Assembly: GCF_009828065.1 (NCBI RefSeq)
Contig: NZ_WTYK01000003.1
Coordinates: forward strand, 310,001 to 374,000
Direction of reading: 5' to 3'
From: Croceibacterium soli
Lineage (GTDB): Bacteria; Pseudomonadota; Alphaproteobacteria; Sphingomonadales; Sphingomonadaceae
Length of the DNA: 64,000 bases
Part shown: positions 17,883-26,980 of the stretch, in pieces
Layout: each line of letters opens with the position of its first letter
How positions within the stretch are numbered: position 1 is the stretch's first letter
The notes under the pieces: generated by a model
Seen by the model: the letters and a program-made list of their open reading frames with translations, nothing else
Told to the model about the DNA's origin: nothing
Database searches by the model: none
Position numbers and translations under genes: made by a program

Positions 17883-18635
17883 TCACCGCGCCAGATCCAT
17901 CAGCTCGCGCATGCGCACGACTGCAGGCTCCAGCCCGACGAAGATCGCTTCGCCGACGAGATAGTGGCCGATGTTGAGCTCGGCGAGCTGCGGAATGGCG
18001 GCGATCGGCTGGACGTTCTCGTACGTCAGGCCGTGGCCGGCGTGCGGCTCGATCCCGTTCTTGGCTGCGAGGGCGGCCATGTCGGCGATTCGCTTCAGCT
18101 CGGCTGCCACCTGGTCGCCAGTCGCGTGGGCGTATTCGCCGGTGTGGAATTCGACCACCGGCGCGCCGAGGCGCAGCGCGGCCTCGAGCTGGCGCTCGCT
18201 GGCTTCGATGAACAGGCTCACGCGGATGCCGGCGTCGGCCAGTCGGGTAACGATCGGCGCCAGGTGGTTGTGCTGCCCGGCCGCGTCCAGGCCGCCTTCG
18301 GTGGTGCGCTCCTCGCGCTTCTCCGGGACGATGCAGGCAGCGTGCGGCTTGTGGGCCAGGGCGATGGCCAGCATCTCCTCGGTCGCAGCCATCTCCAGGT
18401 TCAGCGGCAGGTCCGTGGCGTCCTGGATCCGCTTGAGATCGTCGTCGCGGATATGCCGCCGATCCTCCCGCAAGTGCGCGGTGATACCGTCGCCGCCGCA
18501 GCGGGCGACGATCTCGGCCGCGCGCACCGGATCGGGATGGTCGCCGCCGCGGGCGTTGCGGATCGTGGCGACGTGATCGATGTTGACGCCGAGACGGAGG
18601 CGCGGCGTCCCCTCCTGGGCTTGCGGAAGGCTCAA
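17883..18635 (-). CDS. pdxJ: pyridoxine 5'-phosphate synthase
   Basis: Condenses 1-deoxyxylulose 5-phosphate with 3-amino-2-oxopropyl phosphate to pyridoxine phosphate in vitamin B6 synthesis. The 250-residue barrel has [19 protein letters not shown] at its N-terminus, [15 protein letters not shown], and [12 protein letters not shown] near the C-terminus, all diagnostic. The start appears to be a TTG at 18635 overlapping the pyrE stop; no ATG lies between it and the conserved core. PyrE-pdxJ-acpS-lepB forms a known alphaproteobacterial run. Confidence 0.96.
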   Translation of the reverse strand: MSLPQAQEGTPRLRLGVNIDHVATIRNARGGDHPDPVRAAEIVARCGGDGITAHLREDRRHIRDDDLKRIQDATDLPLNLEMAATEEMLAIALAHKPHAACIVPEKREERTTEGGLDAAGQHNHLAPIVTRLADAGIRVSLFIEASERQLEAALRLGAPVVEFHTGEYAHATGDQVAAELKRIADMAALAAKNGIEPHAGHGLTYENVQPIAAIPQLAELNIGHYLVGEAIFVGLEPAVVRMRELMDLAR

Positions 18636-19213
18636 GCCTTGCGGCTCCCCGGCTTCTCGATCGGCTTTGCGGCGAGCTCCGGCGGAACTTCGTCGGGCCC
18701 GTATGTGGGGAAGTTGATCTCCACCAGAGTGAACAGTGGAACGCCGAGATCGACCTCTCCGGCCGAGCGGTCGACCAGCGCCGCGGCGGCAATCACTTCG
18801 CCGCCTTCGGCGTTGATCGCCTTGATCGCCTCGCGGCTGGAAAGCCCGGTGGTGACCACGTCCTCCACCAGCAGGACCTTTTCTCCCGGCTTCATGTCGA
18901 AGCCACGGCGGAATTCGAACGTGCCGGTCGGGCGTTCGACGAACACCGCATCCACTTCCAGCGCGCGGCCCACTTCATGGCCGATGATCACGCCGCCCAT
19001 CGCCGGGGAGACGACCTTCTCTATCTGCGTGCGAATATCGCGCGGCAGCTTGTGCACGAGCGCACGGGCGAGCGTCGCAGCCCGTTCCGCATTCATCAGC
19101 ACGCGCGCGCACTGCAGGTAATAGGCACTGTGCCGCCCGGATGAGAGCTGGAAGTGGCCTTCCAGCAGGGCATGGCTGGCGCGGAACTCTGCGAGGACCT
19201 CGTCTTCGGTCAT
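18632..19213 (-). CDS. pyrE: orotate phosphoribosyltransferase
   Basis: Forms orotidine 5'-phosphate from orotate and PRPP in pyrimidine synthesis. The 193-residue protein has the PRPP loop [14 protein letters not shown] and [20 protein letters not shown] at the N-terminus. ATG 19213 is chosen since the longer in-frame extension to 19306 is not family-like. It is the first gene of the minus-strand pyrE-pdxJ-acpS-lepB run and is divergent from coxB; 182 bases between them must hold both promoters. Confidence 0.95.
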   Translation of the reverse strand: MTEDEVLAEFRASHALLEGHFQLSSGRHSAYYLQCARVLMNAERAATLARALVHKLPRDIRTQIEKVVSPAMGGVIIGHEVGRALEVDAVFVERPTGTFEFRRGFDMKPGEKVLLVEDVVTTGLSSREAIKAINAEGGEVIAAAALVDRSAGEVDLGVPLFTLVEINFPTYGPDEVPPELAAKPIEKPGSRKA

Positions 19214-19395
19214 AGCGGTGTGGTAAACCCCTCTTTCGATGCGCGTTTGCGGCATGGCACGGGCCTGTCGAAAAATCTCCCTAGAAGCGCTTGAGGCATG
19301 GGGCAAGCGCGCGTATAGGCGCCGCGAAACCTGCCCTCCCGGGCGGAACGCGCATCCGCGCGCCCATGCTTACGGATACGGAAAGCGTCAGACAG

Positions 19396-20511
19396 ATGAA
19401 CTTCGGCGATATCGCCCGCAAGCGGTTGAGTTTTCTTGGAATTCTTCTTGCCGCATTGGCCCTTTCCGCGGCCCCCCAGGGCGCGCTCGCGCAAGCGACC
19501 GGAGAGCTCGACGCGCAGGCGGAAAACGTGGCCGACCCGGCCGTTCCGGAGCCAGCGACGGCGGAGCCGACGGTGACCGAGGCCGCGCCCGGTGCCGATG
19601 CTTACACGCCGCTCGGGCCGGAATGGATTAAGGGTCGCCCGACCGCTCCGTCGGAGGACATGCTCGCATCGATCTCGTTCCAGGAGCAGTACTCGGACGA
19701 CGGCCAGTTCGCCCTGTGGATGCACGACGCGATCCTGATCCCCATGATCACGGTCACCAGCCTGCTCGTGCTGGGGCTGCTGCTGTGGGTGATCGCGCGC
19801 TTCAACCGCCGCAGGAACCCGGTTCCTTCGAAGACCAGCCATAACACCCTTATCGAGATCATCTGGACGGTCGTTCCGGTGCTGATCCTGGTGATCATCG
19901 CGGTGCCTTCGATCACGCTGCTGTCGCGCCAGTACAAGAGCGCGCCGGAAGATGCGCTGACGGTGAAGGTCACCGGCTACCAGTGGTACTGGGGCTACAG
20001 CTACCCCGACAACGGCGGGTTCGAGGTGATCTCGAACATGCTCGACGACGAAGCGGCGCTGAGCCGCGGCGAGCCCGCGCAGCTCGCGGTGGACAACCGC
20101 ATGGTCGTTCCTGTCGGCGTGCCGATCCGCATCCAGACGACCGGGGCGGACGTGATCCACTCGTTCGCCGTGCCGAGCCTGTGGTTCAAGATCGACTCGG
20201 TGCCCGGCCGGATCAACGAACGGGTCATGACCATCAACGAACCCGGCATCTACTACGGCCAGTGTTCCGAGCTTTGCGGCGCGCGGCACGCCTACATGCC
20301 GATCGCGATCGAGGCAGTGCCGATGGCCCGCTTCAACGCGTGGCTCCGTTCGCAGGGCGGCACGCCGAAGGGTGAGGGCGCTCCGCAGGGGGCGGCACCG
20401 GCACTGGCGCCGCAGGAACCCGAATCCGCTGTCGAGGGCGCCCCGGGCGCCGGCGAGGCCCCGGAAGCGGGCACGCCCGAAGTCACCCCCGCCGCCGGCA
20501 ACCCGGCCTGA
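19396..20511 (+). CDS. coxB: cytochrome c oxidase subunit II
   Basis: A 371-residue subunit that accepts electrons from cytochrome c through the dinuclear CuA centre. It has a signal peptide (LGILLAALALSAAPQGALAQ), an Ala/Pro/Glu-rich spacer, two membrane helices (residues about 115-180), the aromatic VTGYQWYWGYSYP entry site, and the CuA ligands in GQCSELCGARHAYM (Cys290, Cys294, then His and Met). The C-terminal about 45 residues are a Gly/Ala/Pro-rich tail. ATG 19396 gives the best signal peptide; ATG 19366 is an alternative. Confidence 0.95.
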   Translation: MNFGDIARKRLSFLGILLAALALSAAPQGALAQATGELDAQAENVADPAVPEPATAEPTVTEAAPGADAYTPLGPEWIKGRPTAPSEDMLASISFQEQYSDDGQFALWMHDAILIPMITVTSLLVLGLLLWVIARFNRRRNPVPSKTSHNTLIEIIWTVVPVLILVIIAVPSITLLSRQYKSAPEDALTVKVTGYQWYWGYSYPDNGGFEVISNMLDDEAALSRGEPAQLAVDNRMVVPVGVPIRIQTTGADVIHSFAVPSLWFKIDSVPGRINERVMTINEPGIYYGQCSELCGARHAYMPIAIEAVPMARFNAWLRSQGGTPKGEGAPQGAAPALAPQEPESAVEGAPGAGEAPEAGTPEVTPAAGNPA

Positions 20512-20544
20512 GCGCCTCGAATTTAGAACCAAGGTTATCACGTC

Positions 20545-22260
20545 ATGGCCACCACTGCCGACACCTTCCAGGCTCACCACGAAGAGCACCACCACGATGC
20601 CGACCATAAGCCGGGCTTCTTCGCCCGCTGGTTCATGTCCACCAACCACAAGGACATCGGCACCCTCTACCTGATCTTCGCGATCATGGCCGGTATCATC
20701 GGCGGCGCGATCTCCGGCATCATGCGCCAGGAACTGGCGCAGCCGGGCATCCAGGTGCTGGGCAGCGTTGCGGCGTGGCTCAACGGCGGCACGGTCGACA
20801 TGGACCAGGCGCTGCACACCTGGAACGTGCTGATCACGGCCCACGGCCTGATCATGGTGTTCTTCATGGTGATGCCGGCGATGATCGGCGGCTTCGGCAA
20901 CTGGTTCGTGCCGCTGATGATCGGCGCGCCGGACATGGCGTTCCCGCGCATGAACAACATCTCGTTCTGGCTGACCGCCGCCGGCTTCGTCAGCCTGATG
21001 GCCTCGACTTTCGTTCCTGGTGGCACCGGCCTCGGCGCCGGCACCGGCTGGACGGTCTATGCTCCGCTCTCGACGAGCGGTTCGCCGGGCCCGGCGGTCG
21101 ATTTCGCGATTTTCTCGCTGCACCTCGCCGGTGCCGCGTCGATCATGGGCGCGATCAACTTCATCACCACGATCTTCAACATGCGCGCGCCGGGCATGAC
21201 CCTGCACAAGATGCCGCTGTTCGTGTGGTCCGTGCTGGTCACCGCGTTCCTGCTGCTGCTGGCGCTGCCGGTGCTCGCCGCGGCGATCACCATGCTGCTG
21301 ACCGACCGCAACTTCGGTACGACGTTCTTCGACCAGGCCGGCGGCGGCGATCCGGTGCTCTACCAGCACCTGTTCTGGTTCTTCGGCCACCCGGAAGTGT
21401 ACATCATGATCCTGCCGGGCTTCGGCATGGTCAGCCAGATCGTCGCGACCTTCAGCCGCAAGCCGGTGTTCGGCTACCTCGGCATGGCTTACGCCATGGT
21501 CGCGATCGGCGTGGTCGGCTTCGTCGTCTGGGCCCACCACATGTACACCGTGGGCATGAACGTGAACACGAAGATGTACTTCACGGCCGCCACGATGGTC
21601 ATCGCGGTGCCGACCGGCATCAAGATCTTCAGCTGGATCGCCACGATGTGGGGCGGCAGCCTGGAGTTCAAGAGCCCGATGGTCTGGTCGCTGGGCTTCA
21701 TCTTCCTGTTCACCGTCGGCGGCGTGACCGGCGTCGTGCTGGCCAACGGCGGCATCGACGACAACCTGCACGACACCTACTACGTCGTCGCGCACTTCCA
21801 CTACGTGCTGTCGATGGGTGCGGTGTTCGCGCTGTTCGCCGGCTTCTACTACTGGTTCCCGAAGATGAGCGGGAAGATGCACTCCGAGTTCCTGGCGCAC
21901 CTGCACTTCTGGGTGTTCTTCGTCGGCGTGAACATCATCTTCTTCCCGATGCACTTCCTGGGCATGAACGGCATGCCGCGCCGCTATCCGGACTACACCC
22001 CGGCGTTCTCCTACTGGAACGAGATCGCGACGGTCGGTTACTGGATCATGGCCGGTTCGATGCTGATCTTCTTCGCCAACCTGATCTACGCGTTCGTGGC
22101 GGGCCGGAAGGCTGCTCCGAACTACTGGGGCGAAGGTGCCACGACGCTGGAATGGTCGCTGACCAGCCCGCCGCCGTACCACCAGTTCGAAACGCTGCCG
22201 GTGATCGAAGAGCATCACGACTATCACGATCACATCGCCGACAGCCCGGCGAAGGCATAA
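20545..22260 (+). CDS. ctaD: cytochrome c oxidase subunit I
   Basis: The 571-residue catalytic subunit of an aa3-type terminal oxidase: twelve membrane helices binding heme a, heme a3 and CuB. Visible landmarks are [14 protein letters not shown] at the start, [10 protein letters not shown] with the CuB His and cross-linked Tyr region, [11 protein letters not shown] with two more CuB histidines, and [18 protein letters not shown] with the heme ligands. A His-rich start ([11 protein letters not shown]) precedes the first helix. It follows coxB by 33 bases. Confidence 0.98.
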   Translation: MATTADTFQAHHEEHHHDADHKPGFFARWFMSTNHKDIGTLYLIFAIMAGIIGGAISGIMRQELAQPGIQVLGSVAAWLNGGTVDMDQALHTWNVLITAHGLIMVFFMVMPAMIGGFGNWFVPLMIGAPDMAFPRMNNISFWLTAAGFVSLMASTFVPGGTGLGAGTGWTVYAPLSTSGSPGPAVDFAIFSLHLAGAASIMGAINFITTIFNMRAPGMTLHKMPLFVWSVLVTAFLLLLALPVLAAAITMLLTDRNFGTTFFDQAGGGDPVLYQHLFWFFGHPEVYIMILPGFGMVSQIVATFSRKPVFGYLGMAYAMVAIGVVGFVVWAHHMYTVGMNVNTKMYFTAATMVIAVPTGIKIFSWIATMWGGSLEFKSPMVWSLGFIFLFTVGGVTGVVLANGGIDDNLHDTYYVVAHFHYVLSMGAVFALFAGFYYWFPKMSGKMHSEFLAHLHFWVFFVGVNIIFFPMHFLGMNGMPRRYPDYTPAFSYWNEIATVGYWIMAGSMLIFFANLIYAFVAGRKAAPNYWGEGATTLEWSLTSPPPYHQFETLPVIEEHHDYHDHIADSPAKA

Positions 22261-22300
22261 ACAGCACGGCTGCAGGCCTCGCCTGCGGCATGCTACAGGT

Positions 22301-22327
22301 GGGGGCGCGCCGGAGACGGTGCGCCCC
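22301..22327 (+). other. GC-rich hairpin between ctaD and ctaB
   Basis: Arms GGGGCGC and GCGCCCC enclose a short purine-rich loop, with a smaller GCAGGC/GCCTGC hairpin just upstream. There is no T-run, so full termination is doubtful; it may stabilise the ctaD message or reduce read-through into ctaB. Confidence 0.35.
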
Positions 22328-22355
22328 TGTCGCATGAGGAAACCGCGAACCCGCT

Positions 22356-23270
22356 ATGACCAGCGCCGCAACCCCAGTCCCGGCCGAATGGCGCGATTTC
22401 TTCGCGTTGACGAAGCCGCGGGTCATGAGCCTGGTGGTCTTCACCGGGCTTTGCGGGCTGCTCGCGGCGCCGGGCTCGATTCATCCGGTGCTCGGCTTCA
22501 CCGCCGTGCTGTGCATCGCGCTTGGCGCGGGTGGGGCGGGCGCGCTCAACCAGTGGTGGGAAGCGGACATCGACGCCGGGATGAAGCGTACCGCCAAGCG
22601 CCCGCTGCCCGGCGGGCGGATGGAGCGGACCAACGCGCGCGACTTCGGGATTGCGCTGTCGGTCTCCTCCGTGCTGGTCATGGGCCTGGCGGTGAATTGG
22701 CTTTCCGCCGCGATCCTCGCGCTCTCAATCGTCTACTATGCGGTCGTCTACACCATCTGGCTCAAGCCGCGCACGCCGCAGAATATCGTCATTGGCGGGG
22801 GTGCCGGCGCTTTTCCGCCGCTGATCGGCTGGGTCGCGGTGACCGGCGACATCACGCTGATGCCGGTGCTGCTGTTCGCCATCATCTTCGTGTGGACCCC
22901 GCCGCACTTCTGGGCGCTCGCGCTGTTCGTGCAGACCGATTATGCCAAAGTCGGCATCCCGATGCTGCCGGTGGTGAAGGGGGAGGCGGCAACTCGCCGG
23001 CAGATCCTCGCCTATTCGCTGGTCCTGTTCCTCGTCAGCCTGGCCCCCTGGTGGATCGGCGGCACGGGCATGATCTACGGCATTGCCGCGGTGGTTCTGT
23101 CGGCCCTGTTCGTGGTCCTGTCCCTGCCCGTGGGGGTGCGCCGCAGCGGGGAGGATGACCGGATGAAGCCGGAGAAGCGCCTGTTCGGCTATTCGGTGCT
23201 GTATCTCTTCGCGCTGTTCGCCGCGCTGGTTGCGGATCGGCTGATCCTGGGGCAGGGGCTTTCGTCATGA
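22356..23270 (+). CDS. ctaB: protoheme IX farnesyltransferase (heme O synthase)
   Basis: Attaches a farnesyl chain to heme b, making heme O, the precursor of the heme a used by the oxidase encoded next door. The 304-residue polytopic protein carries the prenyltransferase motif [23 protein letters not shown] (split here as NQWWEADID and MKRTAKRPL) and the second Asp-rich loop [13 protein letters not shown]. It ends in TCATGA, overlapping the small coxF-like gene. Confidence 0.96.
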   Translation: MTSAATPVPAEWRDFFALTKPRVMSLVVFTGLCGLLAAPGSIHPVLGFTAVLCIALGAGGAGALNQWWEADIDAGMKRTAKRPLPGGRMERTNARDFGIALSVSSVLVMGLAVNWLSAAILALSIVYYAVVYTIWLKPRTPQNIVIGGGAGAFPPLIGWVAVTGDITLMPVLLFAIIFVWTPPHFWALALFVQTDYAKVGIPMLPVVKGEAATRRQILAYSLVLFLVSLAPWWIGGTGMIYGIAAVVLSALFVVLSLPVGVRRSGEDDRMKPEKRLFGYSVLYLFALFAALVADRLILGQGLSS

Positions 23271-23395
23271 CTCCCGAAGAACAAGACGCTCACAAACGGG
23301 CCCGCCGCGGCCGCAACATCGCCCTGGCGCTCGTGTTGGTAGGGTTCGTGGTGCTGTTCTACGCCATCACGATCGCGAAGATCGGCGGGAGCTGA
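23267..23395 (+). CDS. CoxF-like small membrane protein
   Basis: A 42-residue frame starts at the ATG that overlaps the ctaB stop and ends 2 bases before ctaG. The product has a charged start ([16 protein letters not shown]) and one membrane helix ([20 protein letters not shown]). A small protein in this exact position is a regular part of alphaproteobacterial cox operons and is often labelled CoxF. Its role in oxidase assembly is not established. Confidence 0.8.
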   Translation: MTPEEQDAHKRARRGRNIALALVLVGFVVLFYAITIAKIGGS

Positions 23396-23397
23396 CC

Positions 23398-23970
23398 ATG
23401 GCCAGCCGCCCGCTCGACAGCCGCAACCGCCGCACCGGCATCATCGCGCTGCTGGCTGCCGTGGCGATGCTCGGCATGGGCTATGCCGCGGTCCCGCTCT
23501 ACCGCCTGTTCTGTCAGGTGACCGGCTTCGGCGGCACGACCCAGCGCGCGACCGATGGCCAGGCGGCCAGCGCAGCCGAGATCGCCCGCAGCGCCGGCAC
23601 CCGGACGATATCGGTGCGCTTCGACGCCAACACCACGCGCGACGTGCCGTGGGACTTCCGTCCGCTGCAGGTGACCGACACCGTCGCCATCGGCGAGCGC
23701 GACATGGCCGTGTTCGTGGCGAAAAATAACTCGGACGTGCCGGTCACCGGCAGCGCCACCTTCAACGTCACGCCCGTGCAGACCGGCGCCTACTTCAACA
23801 AGATCCAGTGCTTCTGCTTTACGGAGCAGACGCTCCAGCCGGGGCAGGAAGTTCGCATGCCGGTGATCTACTACGTCGACCCCAAGATCCTCGACGACGA
23901 GAACGCCCGCGACGTCGAGCAAATCACGCTCAGCTACACATTCCACAAGCTGGAGAAGCAGGGCTCCTGA
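23398..23970 (+). CDS. ctaG: cytochrome c oxidase assembly protein CtaG/Cox11
   Basis: Delivers copper to the CuB site of subunit I. The 190-residue protein has one N-terminal membrane helix (GIIALLAAVAMLGMGYAAVP) and a periplasmic Ig-like domain with the copper-binding CFCF motif in NKIQCFCFTEQTLQPG, followed by VIYYVDPKI. It begins 2 bases after the small membrane protein gene. Confidence 0.96.
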   Translation: MASRPLDSRNRRTGIIALLAAVAMLGMGYAAVPLYRLFCQVTGFGGTTQRATDGQAASAAEIARSAGTRTISVRFDANTTRDVPWDFRPLQVTDTVAIGERDMAVFVAKNNSDVPVTGSATFNVTPVQTGAYFNKIQCFCFTEQTLQPGQEVRMPVIYYVDPKILDDENARDVEQITLSYTFHKLEKQGS

Positions 23971-24049
23971 ATCTGGGCCCTTACCCTCTGGACCCGCGCG
24001 ACGCGGCCCATTAAGGGCCTGCGCAAACAAGGACACGGAAGCGACTGTC

Positions 24050-24871
24050 ATGGCCGGTGCCAAGAACCACGATTACCACATCCTGCCGCCCGATATCTGG
24101 CCGCTGGCCGGCTCGATCTCGGCGCTTACGTTCACCACCGGCATGGTGCTGTACATGCATGAGATGGCCAATGCCTGGCTCGTGCTCGGCCTCGGCGTCG
24201 CCGGCTTGATCGCGACGTTCTTCAGCTGGTTCTCGAACATCGTGAAGGAAGCCCAGGCGGGCGACCACACCCCGGTGGTGCAGCTTCACCTGCGCTACGG
24301 CATGATCCTGTTCATCGCTTCGGAAGTGATGTTCTTCGTTGGGTGGTTCTGGTCGTGGTTCGACTTCGCCCTGTTCCCCTCGACGCTGAGCGAGGCGATC
24401 GGCGGCACGTTCCCGCCGGCGTCGATCGAAGCCGTGATGGACCCGTTCGACCTGCCGCTGCTCAACACGCTGATCCTGCTGTGTTCGGGCACGACCGTCA
24501 CCTGGGCGCACCACTCGCTGATCCACGGCGACCGGGACGGCCTGAAGAAGGGCCTGTGGCTGACGATCCTGCTGGGCGTGCTGTTCAGCTGCATCCAGGC
24601 TTACGAGTATGCCCACGCGCCGTTCCCGTTCGGCCAGAACACCTACGGCTCGGCTTTCTACATGGCGACCGGGTTCCACGGCTTCCACGTGCTGGTCGGC
24701 ACGATCTTCCTGATCGTCTGCCTGGTGCGCACCTACAAGGGCCACTTCACTCCGCGCCAGCACTTCGGTTTCGAAGCGGCGGCATGGTACTGGCACTTCG
24801 TCGACGTGGTGTGGCTGTTCCTGTTCGTGGTCGTCTACGTGTGGGGCGGCTGGGGCGCCGAAGTCCACTGA
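24050..24871 (+). CDS. ctaE: cytochrome c oxidase subunit III
   Basis: A 273-residue seven-helix subunit that stabilises the oxidase and its proton uptake path. HDYHILPPDIWPLAGSI at the start, RYGMILFIASEVMFFVGWFW, ATGFHGFHVLVGTIFL and the final AAAWYWHFVDVVWLFLF are all typical. A 79-base gap after ctaG holds no gene. A terminator-like hairpin follows at 24897. Confidence 0.97.
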   Translation: MAGAKNHDYHILPPDIWPLAGSISALTFTTGMVLYMHEMANAWLVLGLGVAGLIATFFSWFSNIVKEAQAGDHTPVVQLHLRYGMILFIASEVMFFVGWFWSWFDFALFPSTLSEAIGGTFPPASIEAVMDPFDLPLLNTLILLCSGTTVTWAHHSLIHGDRDGLKKGLWLTILLGVLFSCIQAYEYAHAPFPFGQNTYGSAFYMATGFHGFHVLVGTIFLIVCLVRTYKGHFTPRQHFGFEAAAWYWHFVDVVWLFLFVVVYVWGGWGAEVH

Positions 24872-24875
24872 TCCC

Positions 24876-24965
24876 ATGACGGGCGATCCGTCTTCCAAAG
24901 GGCAGCCCGCTTTCGGCGAGGCTGCCCTTTTCGGTTTGTGTCCCGAGTGCGGCGCCAAGATATGA
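24876..24965 (+). pseudogene. 29-codon remnant resembling the N-terminus of a DUF983 gene
   Basis: A short frame from ATG 24876 reads through QPAFGEAALFGLCPECGAK and stops in ATATGA, with the ATG of surf1 inside that overlap. AALFGLCPxCG is how sphingomonad DUF983 membrane proteins usually begin, and DUF983 is the usual neighbour between coxC and surf1; a full gene would be about 120 codons. The rest appears to be deleted so that the truncated frame ends at the surf1 start. A perfect 11-base hairpin with a T-run lies inside the frame, so the region may now serve as a terminator. Whether the peptide is made is unknown. Confidence 0.5.
24897..24931 (+). terminator. intrinsic terminator after the cox operon
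   Basis: Perfect 11-base stem AAAGGGCAGCC / GGCTGCCCTTT (24897-24907 with 24920-24930), 12-base loop and a short T-run extending to 24931. It lies 25 bases after the ctaE stop and before surf1. Confidence 0.75.
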
Positions 24966-25540
24966 CCCGCCGCGTTCCCATCTTCGCCACCATCGTCGTA
25001 GCCGCGGCCATCGCCACGATGATCGCGCTCGGCATCTGGCAGTTCGGCCGCGCGGAATGGAAAGCCGATCTGATCGCCCGCTACGGCCAGGCGCAGTCCA
25101 TGTCCTCCGAAGTGCCCTGGCCTCGCAGCGAGACCGACCTGGAGCAGTCCCTGTTTCGCTGGAGCGGCTTCACCTGCGAGCGGGTGCTGGAAATGCGATC
25201 CGGTGCCGGCACGAGTGCGCGCGGAGAGAAAGGCTGGCGGCACGTGGCCCGCTGCGCCGTCGACGGCGGGGGAGAGGCGGAGGTCGCGCTGGGCTGGTCG
25301 CAAGGGCCGCAGGCGCCGCAGTGGCCGGGCGGGGAAGTACGCGGCATCATCGCGCCCGGCGGCGTCCTCCAGGCCGCTCAGCCTGTAGAGGGGCTCGCTC
25401 CGCTTGCTCCGCCCGATCCCAGCGACCTGCCGAACAACCACCTCGCCTACGCCGGCCAGTGGTTCTTCTTCGCACTCACCGCGCTCGTGATCTACGTCCT
25501 GGCGCTGCGCAGGCGGCGGAGTTCTCCGTCTCCACGCTGA
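24962..25540 (+). CDS. SURF1 family cytochrome oxidase assembly protein
   Basis: A 192-residue inner-membrane protein with helices at each end (IFATIVVAAAIATMIALGIWQF and WFFFALTALVIYVLAL) and the SURF1 signature GIWQFGRAEWK near the first, NNHLAYAGQWFFFA near the second. It supports heme a insertion into oxidase subunit I. The sphingomonad form is compact, like this one. ATG 24962 overlaps the stop of the DUF983-like remnant. Confidence 0.92.
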   Translation: MTRRVPIFATIVVAAAIATMIALGIWQFGRAEWKADLIARYGQAQSMSSEVPWPRSETDLEQSLFRWSGFTCERVLEMRSGAGTSARGEKGWRHVARCAVDGGGEAEVALGWSQGPQAPQWPGGEVRGIIAPGGVLQAAQPVEGLAPLAPPDPSDLPNNHLAYAGQWFFFALTALVIYVLALRRRRSSPSPR

Positions 25541-25582
25541 GCGGATCACGGTCCGAGTGAGGACTGCGCCCATGTTCGAAAC

Positions 25583-25675
25583 CGTCACCCTGAACTTGTT
25601 TCAGGGTCCATCTCTCCGCCTGCACGACCTGCGCCCGGAGGCACCATGGATGCTGAAGCGAGTTCAGCATGACGG
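25583..25675. repeat. REP-like palindromic element, family B
   Basis: Begins CGTCACCCTGAACTTGTTTC and ends with a near-complement, GAGTTCAGCATGACG; each end is itself a small stem (ACCCTGAA..TTCAGGGT and ATGCTGAA..TTCAGCAT). It fills the space between surf1 and the convergent DUF1801 gene and matches a repeat style frequent in sphingomonads. Confidence 0.85.
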
Positions 25676-25696
25676 TGATGGGCGGTGGGTGGATCT

Positions 25697-26047
25697 CTAG
25701 AGATTCTGATCCCGACGCGATGCCAGGGCGAGTTTCCTGACGAGCTCGTCGGGGATGGGTCGGCTCGGCGAGAAGGTGACGCCGGTCTTGCTGGCCTTGA
25801 GCCCCGCCGCGGCGATCTCACCGGCATGCGACTCGATCGCGGAAGGCGCCAGATAGAGGCCGCATTGCTTGCTAAAAGCGCCATAGCCTGCGGCGATAGA
25901 TTGTCCGATCCTGAACCCGGGCATCTTGTAGGCGATGACCTCCTCGGCGTCGGGCAGTGCGTCCGCGAGCTGGGCGCGCAAGCGCATCAGCAGGGGGCGG
26001 AGGCCTTCAGGAGCCTCGGCTATGTAGGCGTCGTGATTGGCAACCAT
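25697..26047 (-). CDS. DUF1801 domain protein (YdhG-like)
   Basis: A 116-residue protein with the DUF1801 pattern: LRPLLMRLRAQLADALPDAEEVIAYKMPGFRIG (residues about 16-48), then YGAFSKQCGLYLAP and a final IPDELVRKLALA helix. Structures of this family resemble frataxin-like or iron-chaperone folds, but no function is settled. It lies 36 bases after the SRPBCC gene on the same strand, suggesting joint expression under the neighbouring ArsR repressor. Confidence 0.85.
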   Translation of the reverse strand: MVANHDAYIAEAPEGLRPLLMRLRAQLADALPDAEEVIAYKMPGFRIGQSIAAGYGAFSKQCGLYLAPSAIESHAGEIAAAGLKASKTGVTFSPSRPIPDELVRKLALASRRDQNL

Positions 26048-26083
26048 GGTCAGGGCCTAATCGATCCGATCTCTTGCTTATCC

Positions 26084-26566
26084 CTACTTGTACATCCCGT
26101 CGCGCAAGTTGATGCCGTGCTCGAGCCAGGCCTTGAGCGCGCAGAGCATCTGCGACCAGCCCTGGCAGTTGCCGTAGCTTGCCTGCAGCGCGCCCTGGTT
26201 CTCCCGCCAGCCTTCCTCGGCGATCTCGACGAGTGTGCGGCCGTCGTCGAGCGCCTTGAAGGTCATCGTCACCGTGGTGCGGTAATCCGCATCCGTTAGC
26301 TCGCCGCCCTCGAGGTTCGGCGCTTCGCCTTCGCTCGCCTGCCATTCCAGGACGATCCGCTCGTCCGGCACGACTTCGGTCACCTGGACCGGGAAGGCGC
26401 CAGGGTAGTCGTGGAAATCCCAGGTGACTGTCGCCCCTTCCTCGATGCGCCCCTGAGCGCCGCCGGTGGTGAAGTAGCGCGAAAGCTGGTCCGGATCGGC
26501 GACCGCCTCGAACACCTCGTGCACCGGCTTGGCGATCCGCGCGGCGACCCTGAATTTCAGTTCCAT
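26084..26566 (-). CDS. SRPBCC (AHSA1-like START-fold) protein
   Basis: A 160-residue protein of the activator-of-Hsp90/CalC branch: KIAKPVHEVFEAVADPDQLSRYFTTGGAQG-like opening (here KFRVAARIAKPVHEVFEAV), VTWDFHDYPGAFPVQV and the closing ENQGALQASYGNCQGWSQML. Hydrophobic ligand binding is expected. Such genes are very often paired with an ArsR-type regulator, as here: the ArsR gene is divergent across 48 bases that contain a palindromic operator. Confidence 0.9.
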   Translation of the reverse strand: MELKFRVAARIAKPVHEVFEAVADPDQLSRYFTTGGAQGRIEEGATVTWDFHDYPGAFPVQVTEVVPDERIVLEWQASEGEAPNLEGGELTDADYRTTVTMTFKALDDGRTLVEIAEEGWRENQGALQASYGNCQGWSQMLCALKAWLEHGINLRDGMYK

Positions 26567-26596
26567 CGGAAGCCTCCTCTTGAGTCGCTGCGAGTT

Positions 26597-26616
26597 ATGT
26601 TATAAAATCATAACAT
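26597..26616. promoter_or_regulatory. probable ArsR operator
   Basis: Seven-base inverted repeats ATGTTAT and ATAACAT separated by six bases, an AT-rich 20-base palindrome in GC-rich surroundings, located between the divergent SRPBCC and ArsR genes. It overlaps the ArsR ATG at 26615, so binding would block both genes and give autorepression. Confidence 0.65.
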
Positions 26617-26980
26617 GTCAACCGAAGACCAGTTCGATGCCGTTTTCAAGGCGCTGGCCAATGCCGTGCGGCGCGGGATCTGCGACGAGCTCAAGCTCCG
26701 CCCGCTGACGACCAAGCAGCTTTGCGCCGCGTTCCCGCAGCTCGACCGCTGCACGGTGATGCAGCACCTCAGGATTCTGGAGGAGGCAGGGCTGGTCGTG
26801 CCGGTGCGCAAGGGGCGGGAGCGGTTCAACTATCTCGACGCAATGCCCATCCAGACGATCCACGAGCGCTGGATCGGCCCGCACGCTGCCGGCGCGGCGG
26901 CGGGGCTCAATCGGCTCAAGCGAGAGTTGGAGGGCGTCCAATCCACATCCGTTCGTCCTGAGCCTGTCGAAGGACGATAG
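26615..26980 (+). CDS. ArsR family transcriptional repressor
   Basis: A 121-residue winged-helix regulator: FDAVFKALANAVRRGICDELKLRPLTTKQLCAAF then DRCTVMQHLRILEEAGLVVPVRKGRERFNYLDAMPIQ, the HTH and wing. The metal-binding cysteine pair of classical ArsR (CVC) is absent, placing it with the SdpR/AHSA1-associated branch. Translation of the last ten residues (SVRPEPVEGR) comes from a REP element (26950-26976), so its natural C-terminus was probably extended by repeat insertion. Little space for a ribosome binding site exists upstream of the ATG. Confidence 0.9.
   Translation: MSTEDQFDAVFKALANAVRRGICDELKLRPLTTKQLCAAFPQLDRCTVMQHLRILEEAGLVVPVRKGRERFNYLDAMPIQTIHERWIGPHAAGAAAGLNRLKRELEGVQSTSVRPEPVEGR

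Noticed and set aside
19210-22335. A 1041-codon minus-strand open frame opposite coxB and ctaD
   Set aside because: It is an antisense shadow caused by GC-rich third positions; its composition (runs of Arg, His, Asp, Glu) is artificial, and the plus-strand genes are unmistakable.
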